Numbered from the stretch's first letter, positions 1 to 12,904 are shown. The stretch is 64,000 bases of DNA from Meghimatium bilineatum (GCA_034231615.1 CM067307.1:5194647-5258646), one strand, 5' to 3'. The notes: generated by a model from the sequence alone, not told the origin. Made by a program: numbers and translations.

Positions 1-236
1 ATGATAGTGATAATAATAAATATCATCACACTTCAATGTTGGCCATATTCATGAGAATGGACCCTGAAATCCCAAGTGTTCTTTCTTGTTTTGCTGACAC
101 AAACCAATGATGTAATCAACAACCATTGCCTATAATAACATAACAGTAGTAAGACATCTCATATTTATTACTGTATTTGCAGTGGTTACTTTTTTTTTTA
201 CATACTTTAATGCAAAATTTTAGATGCAAGAATATC

Positions 237-652
237 TCCTCCACTTTACCAGCACAACTGTTTAATATCTACTCCACTTTACCAGCACAACTGTTTAATA
301 TCTACTCCACTTTACCAGCACAACTGTTTAATATCTACTCCACTTTACCAGCACAACTGTTTAATATCTACTCCACTTTACCAGCACAACTGTTTAATAT
401 CTACTCCACTTTACCAGCACAACTGTTTAATATCTACTCCACTTTACCAGCACAACTGTTTAATATCTACTCCACTTTACCAGCACAACTGTTTAATATC
501 TACTCCACTTTACCAGCACAACTGTTTAATATCTACTCCACTTTACCAGCACAACTGTTTAATATCTACTCCACTTTACCAGCACAACTGTTTAATATCT
601 ACTCCACTTTACCAGCACGTTTAATATCTACTCCACTTTACCAGCACAACTT
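237..652. repeat. 33-bp minisatellite, about 12 copies
   Basis: Near-perfect direct repeats of a 33-bp unit containing actttaccagcacaactg. The penultimate unit is shortened. The unit is a multiple of three without a stop in one frame, so a long open frame crosses it; this is not evidence of a gene. Confidence 0.97.
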
Positions 653-1240
653 GTACTGTCTGAAAGAGCCTGCTTGAAGTAGTCACATTCTCCTGTGTAT
701 AGTTTTGTAAGTGGGCAGGTTACTCAAGCCACCTATCTGAAATAAGGCACTAATACCAACTGTAAGAGTCTGCACTTAACTCTATTTCTGACTTGCAATG
801 TTGCCAATTTTTCATGCAATAATGCATATCAATCATGACAATTTCCAGAAAGATCACACTGTATTTAAGTCGAAAATAATTTATCAAAATGTGCATTTAA
901 CCCTAAAATCTATATATAAAGTACACCACTAAATGTCAATATATACCGAGTAATTATTAAATTAAAACAGATTATATTTAGCACAAATATGGAAATACTG
1001 TCATAGTTGACAGGTATGGAATTTCAAAGTGACTACGGTACTAGAATCTCTCTATTTTATTCTCAGTATTCCTTCTTGCATTGATTTCTTCTTCTGCCAA
1101 AACATGTTTTCTTCCACGCATCTTTTGTAATACAACACGCCTGAACAAATTCTGATTACCTCAATTTTTTAATGTCCCATGTACATTGACGATTCGATTC
1201 TTCCAGCACCTTACCTACATGTCTATACTCAGTAGTTCAC
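653..1240. other. AT-rich unique DNA
   Basis: No coding similarity, RNA gene or repeat recognised. Confidence 0.6.
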
Positions 1241-1329
1241 AGAACTCTTAACTTTCGAAGAACTCTTAACTTTCGAAGAACTCTTAACTTTTGAAGAACT
1301 CTTAACTTTCCATGAACTCTTAACTTACC
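1241..1329. repeat. 18-bp tandem repeat, 5 copies
   Basis: Five copies of an 18-bp unit (gaactcttaactttcgaa), the last two diverged. Confidence 0.93.
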
Positions 1330-1740
1330 AATTTATTGTCAAAATTCCTAAAGTTACCAAAAGAAAAAATTATACATTAATAAATATATTTATACACACT
1401 AAGAATAACAAACAATGTATGCGGCTGTGAAAGTTACTCAAGAAACTGATCAACAAGTAATGACTAGCCAACTAAGAAATAGGCACATGCAATGATAAAG
1501 ACAAGATGCTTGGCCTGATGTTTGAGGATGCAGTGATCCGGTGTCTAGCCTTGCTAACCGCTATGAGCGTGTGTACAAAGAAGAAGTAACTTGCAAATAA
1601 CACTCAAATACACAAAGATTACATGCTGTACATAAAGTGCCTTCAACATACAGGGTATATGGTGACAAAAAATATACATACATTTGTTACAGTCAGGCAT
1701 ATAATTAATTAACAGGCTATGATAAACACATTAAAAATCA
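1330..1740. other. AT-rich DNA, nothing recognised
   Basis: No open frame or repeat of note. Confidence 0.55.
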
Positions 1741-2010
1741 GAGTTCGTTTATGAAACAAAGAGTTAGTTAATGAAACAAAGAGTTAGTGAATTAAACAGA
1801 AAATTAGTTCATTAAAAAGTAATGAATCAATAAAAACAGAAGTGATTTAAACAGAAAGTTAATCAAACAGTGATACACAGAGGTCTTCAACAGAGAGTGA
1901 TTTACCAGTTAACAACAGACATTGATATATAAATTACTTAAACAGAATATGATACACAAGTTACCTAAACAGAAAGTGATACACAAGTTACTAAACAAAC
2001 AGTCATACAC
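1741..2010. repeat. Degenerate short tandem repeats
   Basis: Diverged units such as gaaacaaagagttagt and aacagaaagtgatacacaag recur irregularly. This looks like an old decayed minisatellite next to the younger array downstream. Confidence 0.6.
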
Positions 2011-2107
2011 CATTAAAATCTGAAGACAAGTAACAACAAATGAATGATTTTTAGATTTTAATAACAAGACAAGAAAAGAAATATATTGTGATGTCAGACA
2101 ATGGACT

Positions 2108-2540
2108 AGAGTAATAAAGAAAATGAAAGACTGGAGTACTTAGGTAAATAGATGTATGGTGTAATAAAGTAAATGGAAGATTGGAATAATAAAGTAAATG
2201 AAAGATTGGAGTAACAGAGTAAATGAAAGATTGGAGTAACAGAGTAAATGAAAGATTGGAGTAACAGAGTAAATGAAAGATTGGAGTAACAGAGTAAATG
2301 AAAGATTGGAGTAACAGAGTAAATGAAAGATTGGAGTAACAGAGTAAATGAAAGATTGGAGTAGCAGAGTAAATGAAAGATTGGAGTAGCAGAGTAAATG
2401 AAAGATTGGAGTAATAAAGTAAATGAAAGATTGGAGTAACAAAGTAAATGGCAGACTGAAGTAATAAAGTAAATGAAAGACTGAAGTAACACTGGAAATT
2501 AAAAATAGGAATAATGCAGTAAATTAAAGATTGAAGTAAT
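2108..2540. repeat. 25-bp minisatellite, about 17 copies
   Basis: Unit agagtaaatgaaagattgg plus agtaac. The central copies are nearly identical and both edges are diverged, as expected for expansion from the middle. The 25-bp period opens several reverse-strand frames with a 25-residue repeat, which are artefacts. Confidence 0.97.
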
Positions 2541-3155
2541 GATTTAGAACACTGTCTAATCTCCCAAAGACAAATAGCACTTCATTATACCCCAATGAGA
2601 ACACAATCATATAAAACTCTTTCTTATCCCTTACAAACAACACATGAAAATATAACAATTTTATTATCTTCTATGGGTGACATATTGAAATACAACACTT
2701 TCATTATCTCCCACTTACAACACTGCTGTATCTACATTAGTAGACTAAATAAGTACTCATGTTGCATTTATGCATGCAGTGCTATAATCAAAGTCACACA
2801 CATAGCACAGACATGCTGATTCTGTGATCAAGTACACAAGTCACTCACAGGTTTGTATATAAGATAAAGATTGACATAAATGCAGTAATAAGTATGCTCT
2901 TGAATAATAATATAGGATATAGGGACACTAGTCATGAATGTCCATACTGTACTGACATATAAGGATAGTTGGTGGCTGGTGGAGTGAAAATATTGCTAAT
3001 AAAACATGACATATGCTCTTATAGAGCTCAGATTCGATTGATTGCATCTGACGCTGAATAATACAACTGGTTTGAATTAAAGTAGTCTTTTGTCAAATGT
3101 GAAGATAGGACTTCCAACCCTGCAACTTCTTCTATCAAATACATTTTCAAAATTA
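2541..3155. other. AT-rich DNA, nothing recognised
   Basis: One short open frame (2595-2819) has no recognisable domain or coding character. Confidence 0.5.
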
Positions 3156-3422
3156 TGTGAAAATGTCAGAAGTCAAATGTTAAAAGAGATAAGCAAATGT
3201 CAGAAGTCACATACTAAAACAGGTTTTTAAATGTCAGCAGTCACATTTTAGAAAAGAAATGTCAGCACTCACATTTTAGAACAAGAAATTTCAGCAGAAA
3301 TGTTAAAAATATTTACAATTACAAATGTCAGCAGTCATATATGCTAGAACAGATTTAGAAATGTCAGCAGTCCTATATGCTAGAACAGATTTAGAAATGT
3401 CAGCAGGTAACATATGAAAACA
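3156..3422. repeat. Degenerate repeat around aaatgtcagcagtcacat
   Basis: About eight diverged copies of an 18-40 bp unit with core aaatgtcagcagtca. Spacing is irregular, so the array is old. Confidence 0.75.
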
Positions 3423-4590
3423 GTCTGATCTCACAATTATAATAATGACATGATCTCTGTAAAACTCTATGATAGACACTGGTTAAACTGCATTCACTGA
3501 AAATCTCATTAAAGTTATGTCCCAAATTAATATTTGTTTCTGCAATGACAAACTGGCACAAAGTCAGGCTGCTTAATTAAACACTATGATCTACTTGTGT
3601 GTCAGAGCAGGTTTTTAAAATGCACTGCCAATTAAAATTAGCCCTGCAGAAGGTGTACAAGCCTAAGTTGCTTAATAAATTTGTCACAGTAATTAGATAT
3701 TTTATAAGAATTGTTAGCAACCATTTTTCTCCATTTTCAAAGTTGCTTTACAACTATTTGTCACATAATAACAATAATAATGAATTAATCTTCATAGTTT
3801 ATTTGATATTAAATTCCCTACCTTATTCAACAAGAGGAAGATATACATTATGAATTTATATAAATTGGCAAACTTATTATTGAGAAAATTACTGTATTCT
3901 ATAATAACAGTGAAATAAAAAAGACTATAATAAAGTCAGCTAGCAATATAGATAAAATAAAAACATTGAAAAAATGGGAATAAGTTTTTGATGTTTCTCC
4001 TTTAACACCCATACCACATGGATATGCCACTTTAGAGGGGTGTTTATTAGTTAGTTAGCTCCTTTTGGATCAAATATGGTACATAGGAACATAGTTATTT
4101 ATTTTCATATTGAGCACATCGTTGAAATTATATTTCTTGAGTATTACACTTATGCCCAATAATGAGTTTTCTCTATTGATTGTTCTGCACAGAGTGTCTT
4201 TTGGGTGACCTATTGTTCTTTAATCGTCTGCCTTCCATATGATGGTTTGTTTAGGGAGTCTGGTGTCATCCATGTTAAGCACATGTCTGATGTAATTCCA
4301 GTTGTTTTCTTCTTATAAAACTTGACACAAATTCTTGTTGTGTTTCTTCCTACAGTGAATTGTTTATTTGAAAATCTATCCCTTTTATATTCTATATTCT
4401 TCAAAGGCAATTATTTTCACATTTGATTAATTTTGTGTCTATTGCGTATGTGGATGTCCATCTTTTGTATCTCCATATTAAGTTTATTTATCGATCTAAC
4501 TATTTATTGTATTTTCTCTGCTTATGCTGTGAGATGTCGCAGGATTGAATGACGTGTTTTTGGGATATTGCATGTCTGCTCGCTTAATAC
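3423..4590. other. AT-rich DNA without recognised genes
   Basis: Open frames at 3599-3853 and 4210-4410 show no family signature. The right end probably merges into the 3' flank of the LINE at 4600-5140. Confidence 0.45.
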
Positions 4591-4599
4591 ACAGTAATA

Positions 4600-5140
4600 C
4601 TGTGCTGTGTCAGACCGTAACTCCTTCAATCCGTCTTGTTCTTAGGCTTCCTCTGTATCTTGCTGTTTCCATTTTCATGTTGTATGCTCTTGCTGTTGGC
4701 CAATAAGGGTTCATTCTCATTGAGTGGCTGAACCATTTCAATCTCCATTTTCCAATATATTTGACCACAGATGTTGTTCCAACAATTCTTGTAATCTCTT
4801 CATTTCTCATTTCACACATAGTAAGCTTTCTCTCTTGTTCTTTAGTTAGTGTCCATGTCTGACATTGAACATATAATGTTGGGATGAATACTGAATTTAC
4901 AATTTATCTTTTGGTTTCCATCGGGATAAATGTGTGTTTCAAAATTGGTGTAAGTTCATAACTTGAGCAGTTGGCTTTTTAAATTCTTGTCTCGAGCTCG
5001 CTGTCCATTTTTTCCATTGGTTGTAAACATACTCCCTAAATATTTAAATTCCTGCATTTATTTCAGTAGTTGATCATTTACTTTATGTTGATTGTATAGG
5101 CTTTTCTGCATATTAAGTGATGCTACAAAACACTCAGTTT
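4600..5140 (-). mobile_element. L-A LINE fragment (reverse transcriptase C-terminal region)
   Basis: The reverse strand reads, in order and across a few frame changes, a YLGSMFTTNGK segment, NSVFIPTLYVQCQTWTL, then CEMRNEEITRIVGTT, KWFSHSMRMNPYWPTARAY and a degraded RGRPRKRW-like block. This order is typical of the region after the RT catalytic motif in RTE-type non-LTR retrotransposons. The copy lacks endonuclease and catalytic RT and is not functional. Clade assignment is from motif memory only. Confidence 0.8.
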
Positions 5141-6870
5141 TATATAATCGTGACTGAATTGACACAACGACAGTCATTGACACATGCACTAGTCGTATAT
5201 GTGTGAATTTATGTGGTTATATGAATCCTGCATTTAGATTTACTTAACACCCCTCAAAAAGGCAATGTCTATGTAGTACGGGTGTGAATAGGAAATAAAC
5301 TCGCTATTATTTAAAGCAATGGGACAGAGCGATGGCGGTATGGGGAATGAATGAAAGGTATAAATGTTTTATTGACAATACGAAAGAAAATAAGGAAATG
5401 AAGCACATACAGGAAGCTGGTTATATGCATGTAAATTATGGACATAATAATGACAAAAAAACACAACCATTCAGCATGGAGGCAGAAATAAACAACAACA
5501 AAATTGGTACAAAGGAAGGGAAACAACTCACTTCATTCTGACGGAGTAATTTCGCTTCCACCTTGAAGAACGCCAACAAAAAAAAAAGAAACAAAAAAAA
5601 GAGAGAAAAGCTTTGTAAAAAAAACTACAATAAATAAATGAAACAAAACTAAAGTTGAGCAGAGAAAACGCAACAAAAAGCTGCAGTAGAAGTGTTCAAT
5701 TGAAATGTTAATACAAGTATCTACAAGTCCTTCTCTAGATATAATCCTGCAGACTGGCCACACCAGTTGGCAGAATTTTTGACTAATTCGTGCTTTTCAT
5801 TTGCTAGCGACTAAAGTATATGCAAAGCAACTAATGAAAATATCGGATCAGCCAAGATGAGTAATGTAATCTGCAGGACATATTTGGAGAAACGACTTGC
5901 ATTAGCTATGCATGTTTGAACATAGCTAAACTAAAGCTTACAACTACAGTAACCACACTGGGGCGCTGTGGAAGGATTACCTGAACTTCAACCAACATAA
6001 ATTCCATGATATAACCGAAATGTATGTGTGTCCACTGTTGTCATATCTCACCACAAGTCACATACCTCACCACAAGGAAGCTTTAATCTTATACCCAACA
6101 AATCAAGCAGTGTTTTCAAAATGGTAATTACTTTTAACTGATTCCCTTCTAAGTCTTATTTACAATCAGACGATCTGTATATGTATATATTATTCGAAAA
6201 GTCGAACAGATGGTATTGTGATAGTCCGATAACATAGTTGTGCCGATCAAGCGGCATCTGAAACTTAATCGGTTAAATGGCTTTTTCAGCTCCCCAATTT
6301 TCGAATGGCCATATGCCCGGACACAACTAAGGTGGCCACGAGTCCATGTATAGAAAAAAAAACATACCTCAAAATTATTCTACATATTTCGAAGTGCATT
6401 CCTTTCCTTTTAACTAACCGAATTGTTCAACTGTCAAACACCCTATATAACCTACAGTGGACTCGCTTCTATGATTGAAAAAGACAGTGATAATGACTAA
6501 ATACATCAATTTCAATTTGTCTCAAGCTTATTTAAACACTTATTTAGGATACTCGTATCGGACACAATTTACTGTAGAAAACAGTGACCAAAGATCAAAA
6601 TAAATAGCAGTATCATAGGATTGTCACTAGCAGAAAACTTCTACTCCCCACGACGCCTGACGGCATTTGTGGAAAAGACAATAGATAGAAGACTAGCAGA
6701 GATAGCTGTAAAGACAATAGATACAACATTAGAAGAGATAGCTGTCATGATTAGAACCACATTTTTTTCTGTAGAAGTAAACAATATTATAAGTAATATA
6801 AAATAATAAATTCACTGAAGAGTAGGAATATATAACACATTAAAAATATCACTATAATATGATAAGATTA
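5141..6870. other. Long stretch without recognised genes
   Basis: Contains an A-rich run near 5575-5620 and a small internal duplication at 6680-6750 (agagatagctgt twice, in a roughly 35-bp unit). Open frames at 5311-5763 on both strands and at 6621-6806 have no recognisable domains. Confidence 0.5.
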
Positions 6871-6877
6871 ATAACCA

Positions 6878-7125
6878 GTCAGGGCCGTAGGGGTGCCACA
6901 CTGGAGACACCAGAACAAACAACTCCCCAAACATCTCTATACTCAGCCATTCGGAGGAATGTAGAAAAATCACGCTAAGACCGTCTCTTGATGTTATCGA
7001 TCCAGGATTTCCTTTTTTGTCAGTCTCTTCTCCTTCAACCCTCAATTTTTCTTTACAAAAAATGTTAGAAAGTTAGTCGTGTCTCGTTACATATCCAAAC
7101 CAAACAAGTTTATGCCATTTCATCA
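6878..7125 (-). mobile_element. L-C LINE 3' fragment
   Basis: The reverse strand encodes a diverged VEGRRDRQKRKSWIDNIK then FSTFLRMAEYRD block ending in VAPLRP and a stop. The same terminal segment recurs at 17240, 18785, 28847 and 58117. An upstream FGLDM-like block reaches about 7125. Old, 5'-truncated copy. Confidence 0.75.
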
Positions 7126-7308
7126 AGTGGTTCTTGATAACCTCTAAGTTTGTTTATCTGCTGTCATATCAATATATATTTGTTTTCTATAGCCTATAAC
7201 TAATTCTTAACAAACGTCTGTATCACATGTATTCCAAATCAATATAGACTTTCTTGGGAAAGATAAATATAACAATTACAAAGCAGCGCCTAGTGTTGAG
7301 CAGTATAA

Positions 7309-7452
7309 CAAATTATATTAATAAAAGCTGCACACAAGTGACTAAAATTGTGCTTGGGGAATAGAAAGTCTCGTTTATAACAAATTCTATCAACAAAATC
7401 TGCACTAAAATGACTAAAATTGTGCTTGGCCTGGAGGATAGAAAAATTCGTT
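7309..7452. repeat. About 70-bp direct duplication
   Basis: Two adjacent copies share aacaaatt, aaatctgca-like and gactaaaattgtgcttgg blocks, with about 80 percent identity by eye. Confidence 0.8.
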
Positions 7453-7789
7453 CATTCCAAACAACGTCCGGCAAATATGTTACACAATGACACAATTGTG
7501 GGGCTAAATGGGAGCATGTGGAAACTGGACCAAACACATATTCTTTACAAAAAATGACCCAGGTTAAGCAGGTGCCATCTAGAAACTGACAAACGTCTGT
7601 TAAGACACACAAGGTCACACATGTACTTACCCAAGTCAAGAAATTACCTTTTTTTTTAACAAATACATTTATTTAGTCTGTTCTAGAACATTTGGAAACC
7701 ACCCTAAGTAAAGTAAATAAATCTTCCTTGTCCACGACAATCAGGCGTATTGGTGAACACGGCGTTAGTCCCGTATTTTTTCATTGATC

Positions 7790-7900
7790 AACGACATGCA
7801 CAGAGATGATGCTGTAAACATCACATCAGTCGCCTTTACTTTTCCAGAATATCTGGTGCCCATTTCCTTAGTATGGGTCTACCTAGGAACTTTTATATTA
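7790..7900 (-). mobile_element. Relic of SINE family S1
   Basis: The blocks gcctttacttttccagaat, tggtgcccatttcctta and tgggtctacctagga line up in order with the body of the intact S1 SINE at 52627-52852. No ends or TSD remain. Confidence 0.45.
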
Positions 7901-8094
7901 CTAATCAACACTTCCTATGGTAAAAGTAAAGGAATTTAAATTACAAATCAAAGTTTTTCCATGAGTTCGCAGCTGTCTAGCCAGTGGTTGTTCCTTTATA
8001 CTGAATTCCATTATATCAAATATCACTAGGCCTATATAACAACACTTTTATCTCCAATTAAATAATTCATTACCGGTATATAAATGCATATAGC

Positions 8095-8160
8095 AATTTG
8101 TGGTTATAACAAACATCGATTTAGATCAATTCGTTATAACGGGATTTTATAGTAGTTAGG
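8095..8160. mobile_element. Remnant end of the TA-flanked MITE
   Basis: Contains cgttataacgggatt, matching the terminus of the MITE copies at 11334 and 15131. Too short to set boundaries. Confidence 0.4.
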
Positions 8161-8380
8161 TGGATCACAGGAGTTTTAAAATTTTTTTTTTAACAGACCA
8201 TGATTGATACGTGAGCTTAAAATATGTGTCATCTAGTAGAAGGGAGAGTAAGTTGGACACTACGCTATCGCGGGTACATTAGTAGGGTATATTGTTTCAT
8301 TGATACAAGAGGCAAAACACGGAAAAGGACAATGCAGTTTTGCGAATCACATGAAACACACATAACATAGTAACATAGAA

Positions 8381-8411
8381 ATCAACGTTTCGGCCAAGAG
8401 GCGCTTATCAA
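8381..8411 (-). ncRNA. Degenerate hammerhead-like motif, possible Penelope-like remnant
   Basis: The reverse strand reads ttgataagcgcc, tctt, ggccgaaac. This resembles the ribozyme layout CUGAUGA, stem II, GAAA, with a GCC/GGC stem and two changes in the first core block. Penelope-like elements often carry such motifs. Stems I and III were not established, so activity is unlikely. Confidence 0.25.
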
Positions 8412-8439
8412 GAACATAAAACACGACGAATAACGGATG

Positions 8440-8515
8440 ACACTGTTCATGTTCTCTCTTTCTCTCTCACTAGAGCGCGCACGCACGCATACACACACAT
8501 ACATACATACAGCTG
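8440..8515. repeat. Simple repeats (CT, CACG, ACAT)
   Basis: A short ctctctt tract is followed by gcgcgcacgcacgc and acatacatacatac. Confidence 0.85.
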
Positions 8516-9488
8516 TCATCAAAGCCTTGATAAACTCGTGCATATATTTAGCTAATCTTCCTGATTCTGTGATTATCATGTTCATGTGAGGTTTTACATA
8601 TATTTGAGTACATCTGTTTCGATGTTTACGTCTTTTTAATAAAAATTTTTGTTGTTGTGACCCTGACATCATTCAATAAATCATTTATTTTCTAGATTGT
8701 CGTATCATTTGATATGACCAATATATTATAATTTTCTACAGAGAACCTTGTTGTTTCGCCAATTTTATTTTACATACAATTTTCTCAAGATATTTTCGGT
8801 TATTTTTGATTTTTTTTAGTCCATGGTATTCTGAGGATTGTTCTGTGATATTTTGTTTCATACGCTGCATATGTTTCTCACTTTATTGGTGATTGTATCT
8901 GAATGGATAATCCCTTTAATGTATGTCAACAACAGACCCTATTGTGACATCATAACATCTCCCTTTCTATCTAAACGTCCTTGCTTTATTTGGATCCAAC
9001 AAGTTAGCAGTCGATTTCTGCGTTTATTAAATTTCCATTCTAAGTGTGCCTTGATTGTAAAGCAGTCGACAGTCAACAATTTGTCAGATTTTATTTCCAG
9101 ATGTCAATATCAATATAATCTTAATACAATCATTTTATTTAGCATCTTGGTTATATATTATACTAAAACCACACACAAAAAATAAACTTTAAATAAACAC
9201 AAAAAAGCAACTTAGGCAGAAGAAAGCAATTTGATCACCCAAATATAATTGCTATGAGAAAGCTAGATCTAATAGTCTGTAGCGAGCTGCAAACAATAAC
9301 AAAAATAAAAACACAAATAACATAAAGCACATACTGCTCTTTCAATGTCTGTCACAGCCTGGCAAGTACGGGAACAGTATACGTTAGTTAGAGTATCAGA
9401 CATAAAATGGAATAAAGCTGGTAAACAGTGTTTGATTAAGACTCACCGTAATATCTATCAAGAAATGGTTACCTAGCCAGCCATTCGA
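8516..9488. other. No recognised feature
   Basis: An open frame at 8838-9185 looks hydrophobic but has no family signature, and the reverse strand is equally uninformative. Confidence 0.45.
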
Positions 9489-9596
9489 AGCCAGTACGCT
9501 ATGAATAGTCTCCTCAGACTTTCCCAGACATTAAATATTTACCAAGTAGGTGGTACCATTAACTCTAAGTAGCTCTGAATGGTCTCCGTCTATTTC
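9489..9596. repeat. Older repeat flank of the 27-bp array
   Basis: Contains ctatgaatagtct, ccagacattaaatatttacc and ctgaatggtct, resembling degenerate copies at 10640-10960. It looks like the ancestral longer unit from which the minisatellite expanded. Confidence 0.6.
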
Positions 9597-10622
9597 TCCA
9601 GACATGGCACCAATATATTTATCTCTAGACATGGCACAACTATATTTATCTCTCCAGACATGGCATCACTATATTAAATCTCCAGACATGGCACCACTAT
9701 ATTTATCTCTCCAGACATGGCACCACTATAATTATCTCTAGACATGGCACCACTATATTTATCTCTCCAGACATGGCACCACTATATTTATCTCTCCAGA
9801 CATGGCACCACTATATTTATCTCTAGACATGGCACCACTATATTTATCTCTCCAGACATGGCACCACTATATTTATCTCCAGACATGGCACCACTATATT
9901 CATCTCCAGACATGGCACCACTATATTTATCTCCAGACATGGCACCACTATATTTATCTCTAGACATGGCACCACTATATTTATCTCTAGACATGGCACC
10001 ACTATATTTATCTCCAGACATGGCACCTCTATATTTATCTCTAGACATGGCACCATTATATTTATCTCCAGAAATGGCACCACTATATTTATTTCCAGAC
10101 ATGGCACCACTATATTTATCTCTAGACATGGCACCACTATATTTATCTCCAGACATGGCACCACTATATTTATCTCTAGACATGGCACCATTATATTTAT
10201 CTCCAGACATGGCACCACTATATTTATCTCTAGACATGACACCACTATATTTATCTCTAGACATGGCACCACTATATTTATCTCCAGACATGGCACCACT
10301 ATATTTATCTCCAGACATGGCACCACTATATTTATCTCTAGACATGGCACCACTATATTTATCTCTAGACATGGCACCACTATATTTATCTCTAGACATG
10401 GCACCACTATATTTATCTCTAGACATGGCACCACTATATTTATCTATCCAGACATGGCACCACTATATTTATCTCTCCAGACATGGCACCACTATATTTA
10501 TCTCTCCAGACATGGCACCACTATATTTATCTCTCCAGACATGGCACCACTATATTTATCTCTCCAGACATGGCACCACTATATTTATCTCTCCAGACAT
10601 GGCACTACTATATTTATCTAGA
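9597..10622. repeat. 27/29-bp minisatellite, about 37 copies
   Basis: The unit is gacatggcaccactatat plus ttatctcca. Most central units are 27 bp with an alternation of tctcca and tctaga. Edge units carry two extra bases (29 bp). The central 27-bp stretch is open on both strands, giving repetitive 9-residue translations that I regard as artefacts. Confidence 0.97.
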
Positions 10623-10965
10623 AAGAGAGACTATCAAACTTAGCTACAAAAGTTCTCCACACATTATATCCCCCCCCCCACTATGTTTTATACGAAAGGG
10701 GACCATCCAACCTAGCTAGCTATAAACGCTCTTCTCACATTTCCTCAGACATGACAACACTGTTTATAAAGAAAAGGGTGTCATCGATCTAATTAGCAAT
10801 GAATTTCCCGGTTCCCTCACATTTACGTAGATATGGCACCACTACATTTACCAAGAAAAGGATACCATAAAAATTTTAAAGCTATGAATAGTCTGAAATT
10901 TTTCAGGATATGGCACCGCTACATTTACCATGAATGTGGTACGACTAGTTATGAATGGCCTCATA
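10623..10965. repeat. Degenerate longer-unit repeats (about 75-80 bp)
   Basis: Imperfect units repeat the order of a variable spacer, tatgaatagtct-like, tcagacatggcac-like and acatttacca-like blocks. One holds a C10 run (10671-10680). Homologous to the left flank at 9489-9596. Confidence 0.6.
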
Positions 10966-11088
10966 TCGTCCAAAACAGCGTCATTATACAAACGTTCACT
11001 CACACAACGTCCAGTCTCATTTAGCCAAATAAGGACAAATTAAATGTACTCAAATACAGTCATAGACTTGGCACAAAATAGATGGTGT

Positions 11089-11192
11089 ACTGTTATCATT
11101 CACGATACGACACAGTATAATAGCAACTGGATACGTGGTTACCATTCACGACACGACAAAGTATAATAGCAACAGGATACGTGGTTACAATC
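11089..11192. repeat. 52-bp direct duplication
   Basis: Two adjacent copies contain cattcacgayacgacamag and ggatacgtggtta. Confidence 0.88.
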
Positions 11193-11333
11193 AGAGAAAA
11201 GATACACTATACGATTATACACACAAGGTCAGTACTCTGACACCGCTGTATGAAACATATGGGGGAGGTACAGGAAACGCATGCCAGATAATAGTATCAT
11301 AATCGTCTGCCATTAACGGCTTACATTATTATA

Positions 11334-11515
11334 ATGTAGAATCCCTCTATAGCGCATTCTGTGATAACACTTTTCCCTATCTAACAAAACTTTTCAAAAT
11401 CCGCAATTAGGTAAATATTTATTTTATATTGTTTGTATCGAATATAGCGAATGTCTGTTATCACATACATATTTTTCAGGTGCGGACGATGTTGTTATAA
11501 CGGGATTCCACTGTA
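11334..11515. mobile_element. MITE with Tigger/pogo-like ends
   Basis: The right end reads cgttataacgggattccact followed by gta. The left end (gaatccctctatagcgcat) is the imperfect inverted counterpart. The interior shares tttcaaaatccgcaatta and tatagcgaatgtctgtta with copies at 15131, 27733, 50876 and 53934. Terminal tacagtgga plus ttataacg resembles Tc1/mariner-superfamily Tigger/pogo ends. No transposase is present. Confidence 0.75.
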
Positions 11516-11544
11516 TTTGGAATCCTTTAATACTCTAAAGTTCT

Positions 11545-12215
11545 GAAAACTTCAATACTACAGCTTCAAAACTATCTCACTAAACCAACTCTACAACTAC
11601 TTCACCACAACATCAAAACTATCTCACTAAACCAACTCTACGACTACTTCACCACAACATCAAAACTATCTCACTAAACCAACTCTACGACTACTTCACC
11701 ACAACATCAAAACTATCTCACTAAACCAACTCTACGACTACTTCACCACAACATCAAAACTATCTCACTAAACCAACTCTACGACTACTTCACCACAACA
11801 TCAAAACTATCTCACTAAACCAACTCTACGACTACTTCACTACAGCTTCAAAACAACTTCACTACAATTTCAGGACTAAATACTCCACTAATCCAAACTC
11901 GACGGCTACTTCACCACAACATCAAAACTACTCCACTAAACCAAACTCGACGGCTACTTCACCACAACATCAAAACTACTCCACTAAACCAAACTCGACG
12001 GCTACTTCACCACAACATCAAAACTACTCCACTAAACCAAACTTGATGACTACTCCACAACATCAAAACTACTCCACTAAACCAAACTCGACGGCTACTT
12101 CACCACAACATCAAAACTACTCCACTAAACCAAACTTGATGACTACTCCACAACATCAAAACAACTCCACTAAACCAAACTCGACGACTACTTCACCACA
12201 GCTTTAAAGCAACAT
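11545..12215. repeat. 47-48 bp minisatellite with three subtypes
   Basis: About 13 units contain aaaactatctcactaaacc and actacttcaccacaacatc. The left half is a homogeneous 47-bp subtype. The right half is a 48-bp subtype with aactcgacggctac, interspersed with a shorter unit missing part of the ttcacc block. Confidence 0.95.
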
Positions 12216-12904
12216 TTTTTTAAAAAACAACTACACAACTACGGTACTTCACTACACCAGCTCCTTAACCATTTCGCCTCAACTACGCAAAAAAATAAAA
12301 TAAATGATAATGCAATGATAAAGTAAATTTATTTACAACATAAAAAAACTCTTCCCAACTTACAGATAAGATATTACTTCATTTACCTATCGTCTATAAT
12401 GATTTAGCTGACGGAAATAAGTGAGATAGATTTTAATATACATAAAGCGCCGAGTTACAATTTTGGGAACACGAACGTTTCATACAGTGAGAGTTTGATG
12501 TTTGTATTTTGAAGAATCATGAGAAAAAGAGATCTGTTGTTTTAATTTTAATTTTTTGGGGTTGAGGGGGGGGGGGGAAGTGAATTTGGTACAGAAAAAC
12601 GGCATCATCGAAGCTAGCTAATTATGGATGGTTTCCTGGAATTTTGTCACTGAGAAAGGTGATTCTCCTGAGCTATACATTTCATACTAAGGCGACTCAA
12701 ACTATGAAAGATGAACTTGACGAAGAGCAATCAGACTCAGAAGGGAGTTCAAATTCACTTGTAAAGATGAAGAACTGGGGGAGGGGGAAGAGTTTCCACT
12801 AGTGATATGGTCTCACTACACGTGCATGTCATCCACTAGTGCACATGTTCCTAAGCGATGGATCGTGACATCACATGGGTTTGCGAATTAATTTCTATGG
12901 GTAT
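12216..12904. other. No recognised gene; G-run
   Basis: Includes a long oligo-G run near 12565-12577 and a second G-rich stretch near 12778. Otherwise featureless. Confidence 0.5.

Noticed and set aside
8838-9185. 115-codon hydrophobic frame as a gene
   Set aside because: No recognisable family, no repeat of the pattern, and composition is what AT-rich DNA gives by chance.
9744-10643. 299-codon repetitive frame
   Set aside because: Product of the 27/29-bp minisatellite, with equally long frames on the other strand.
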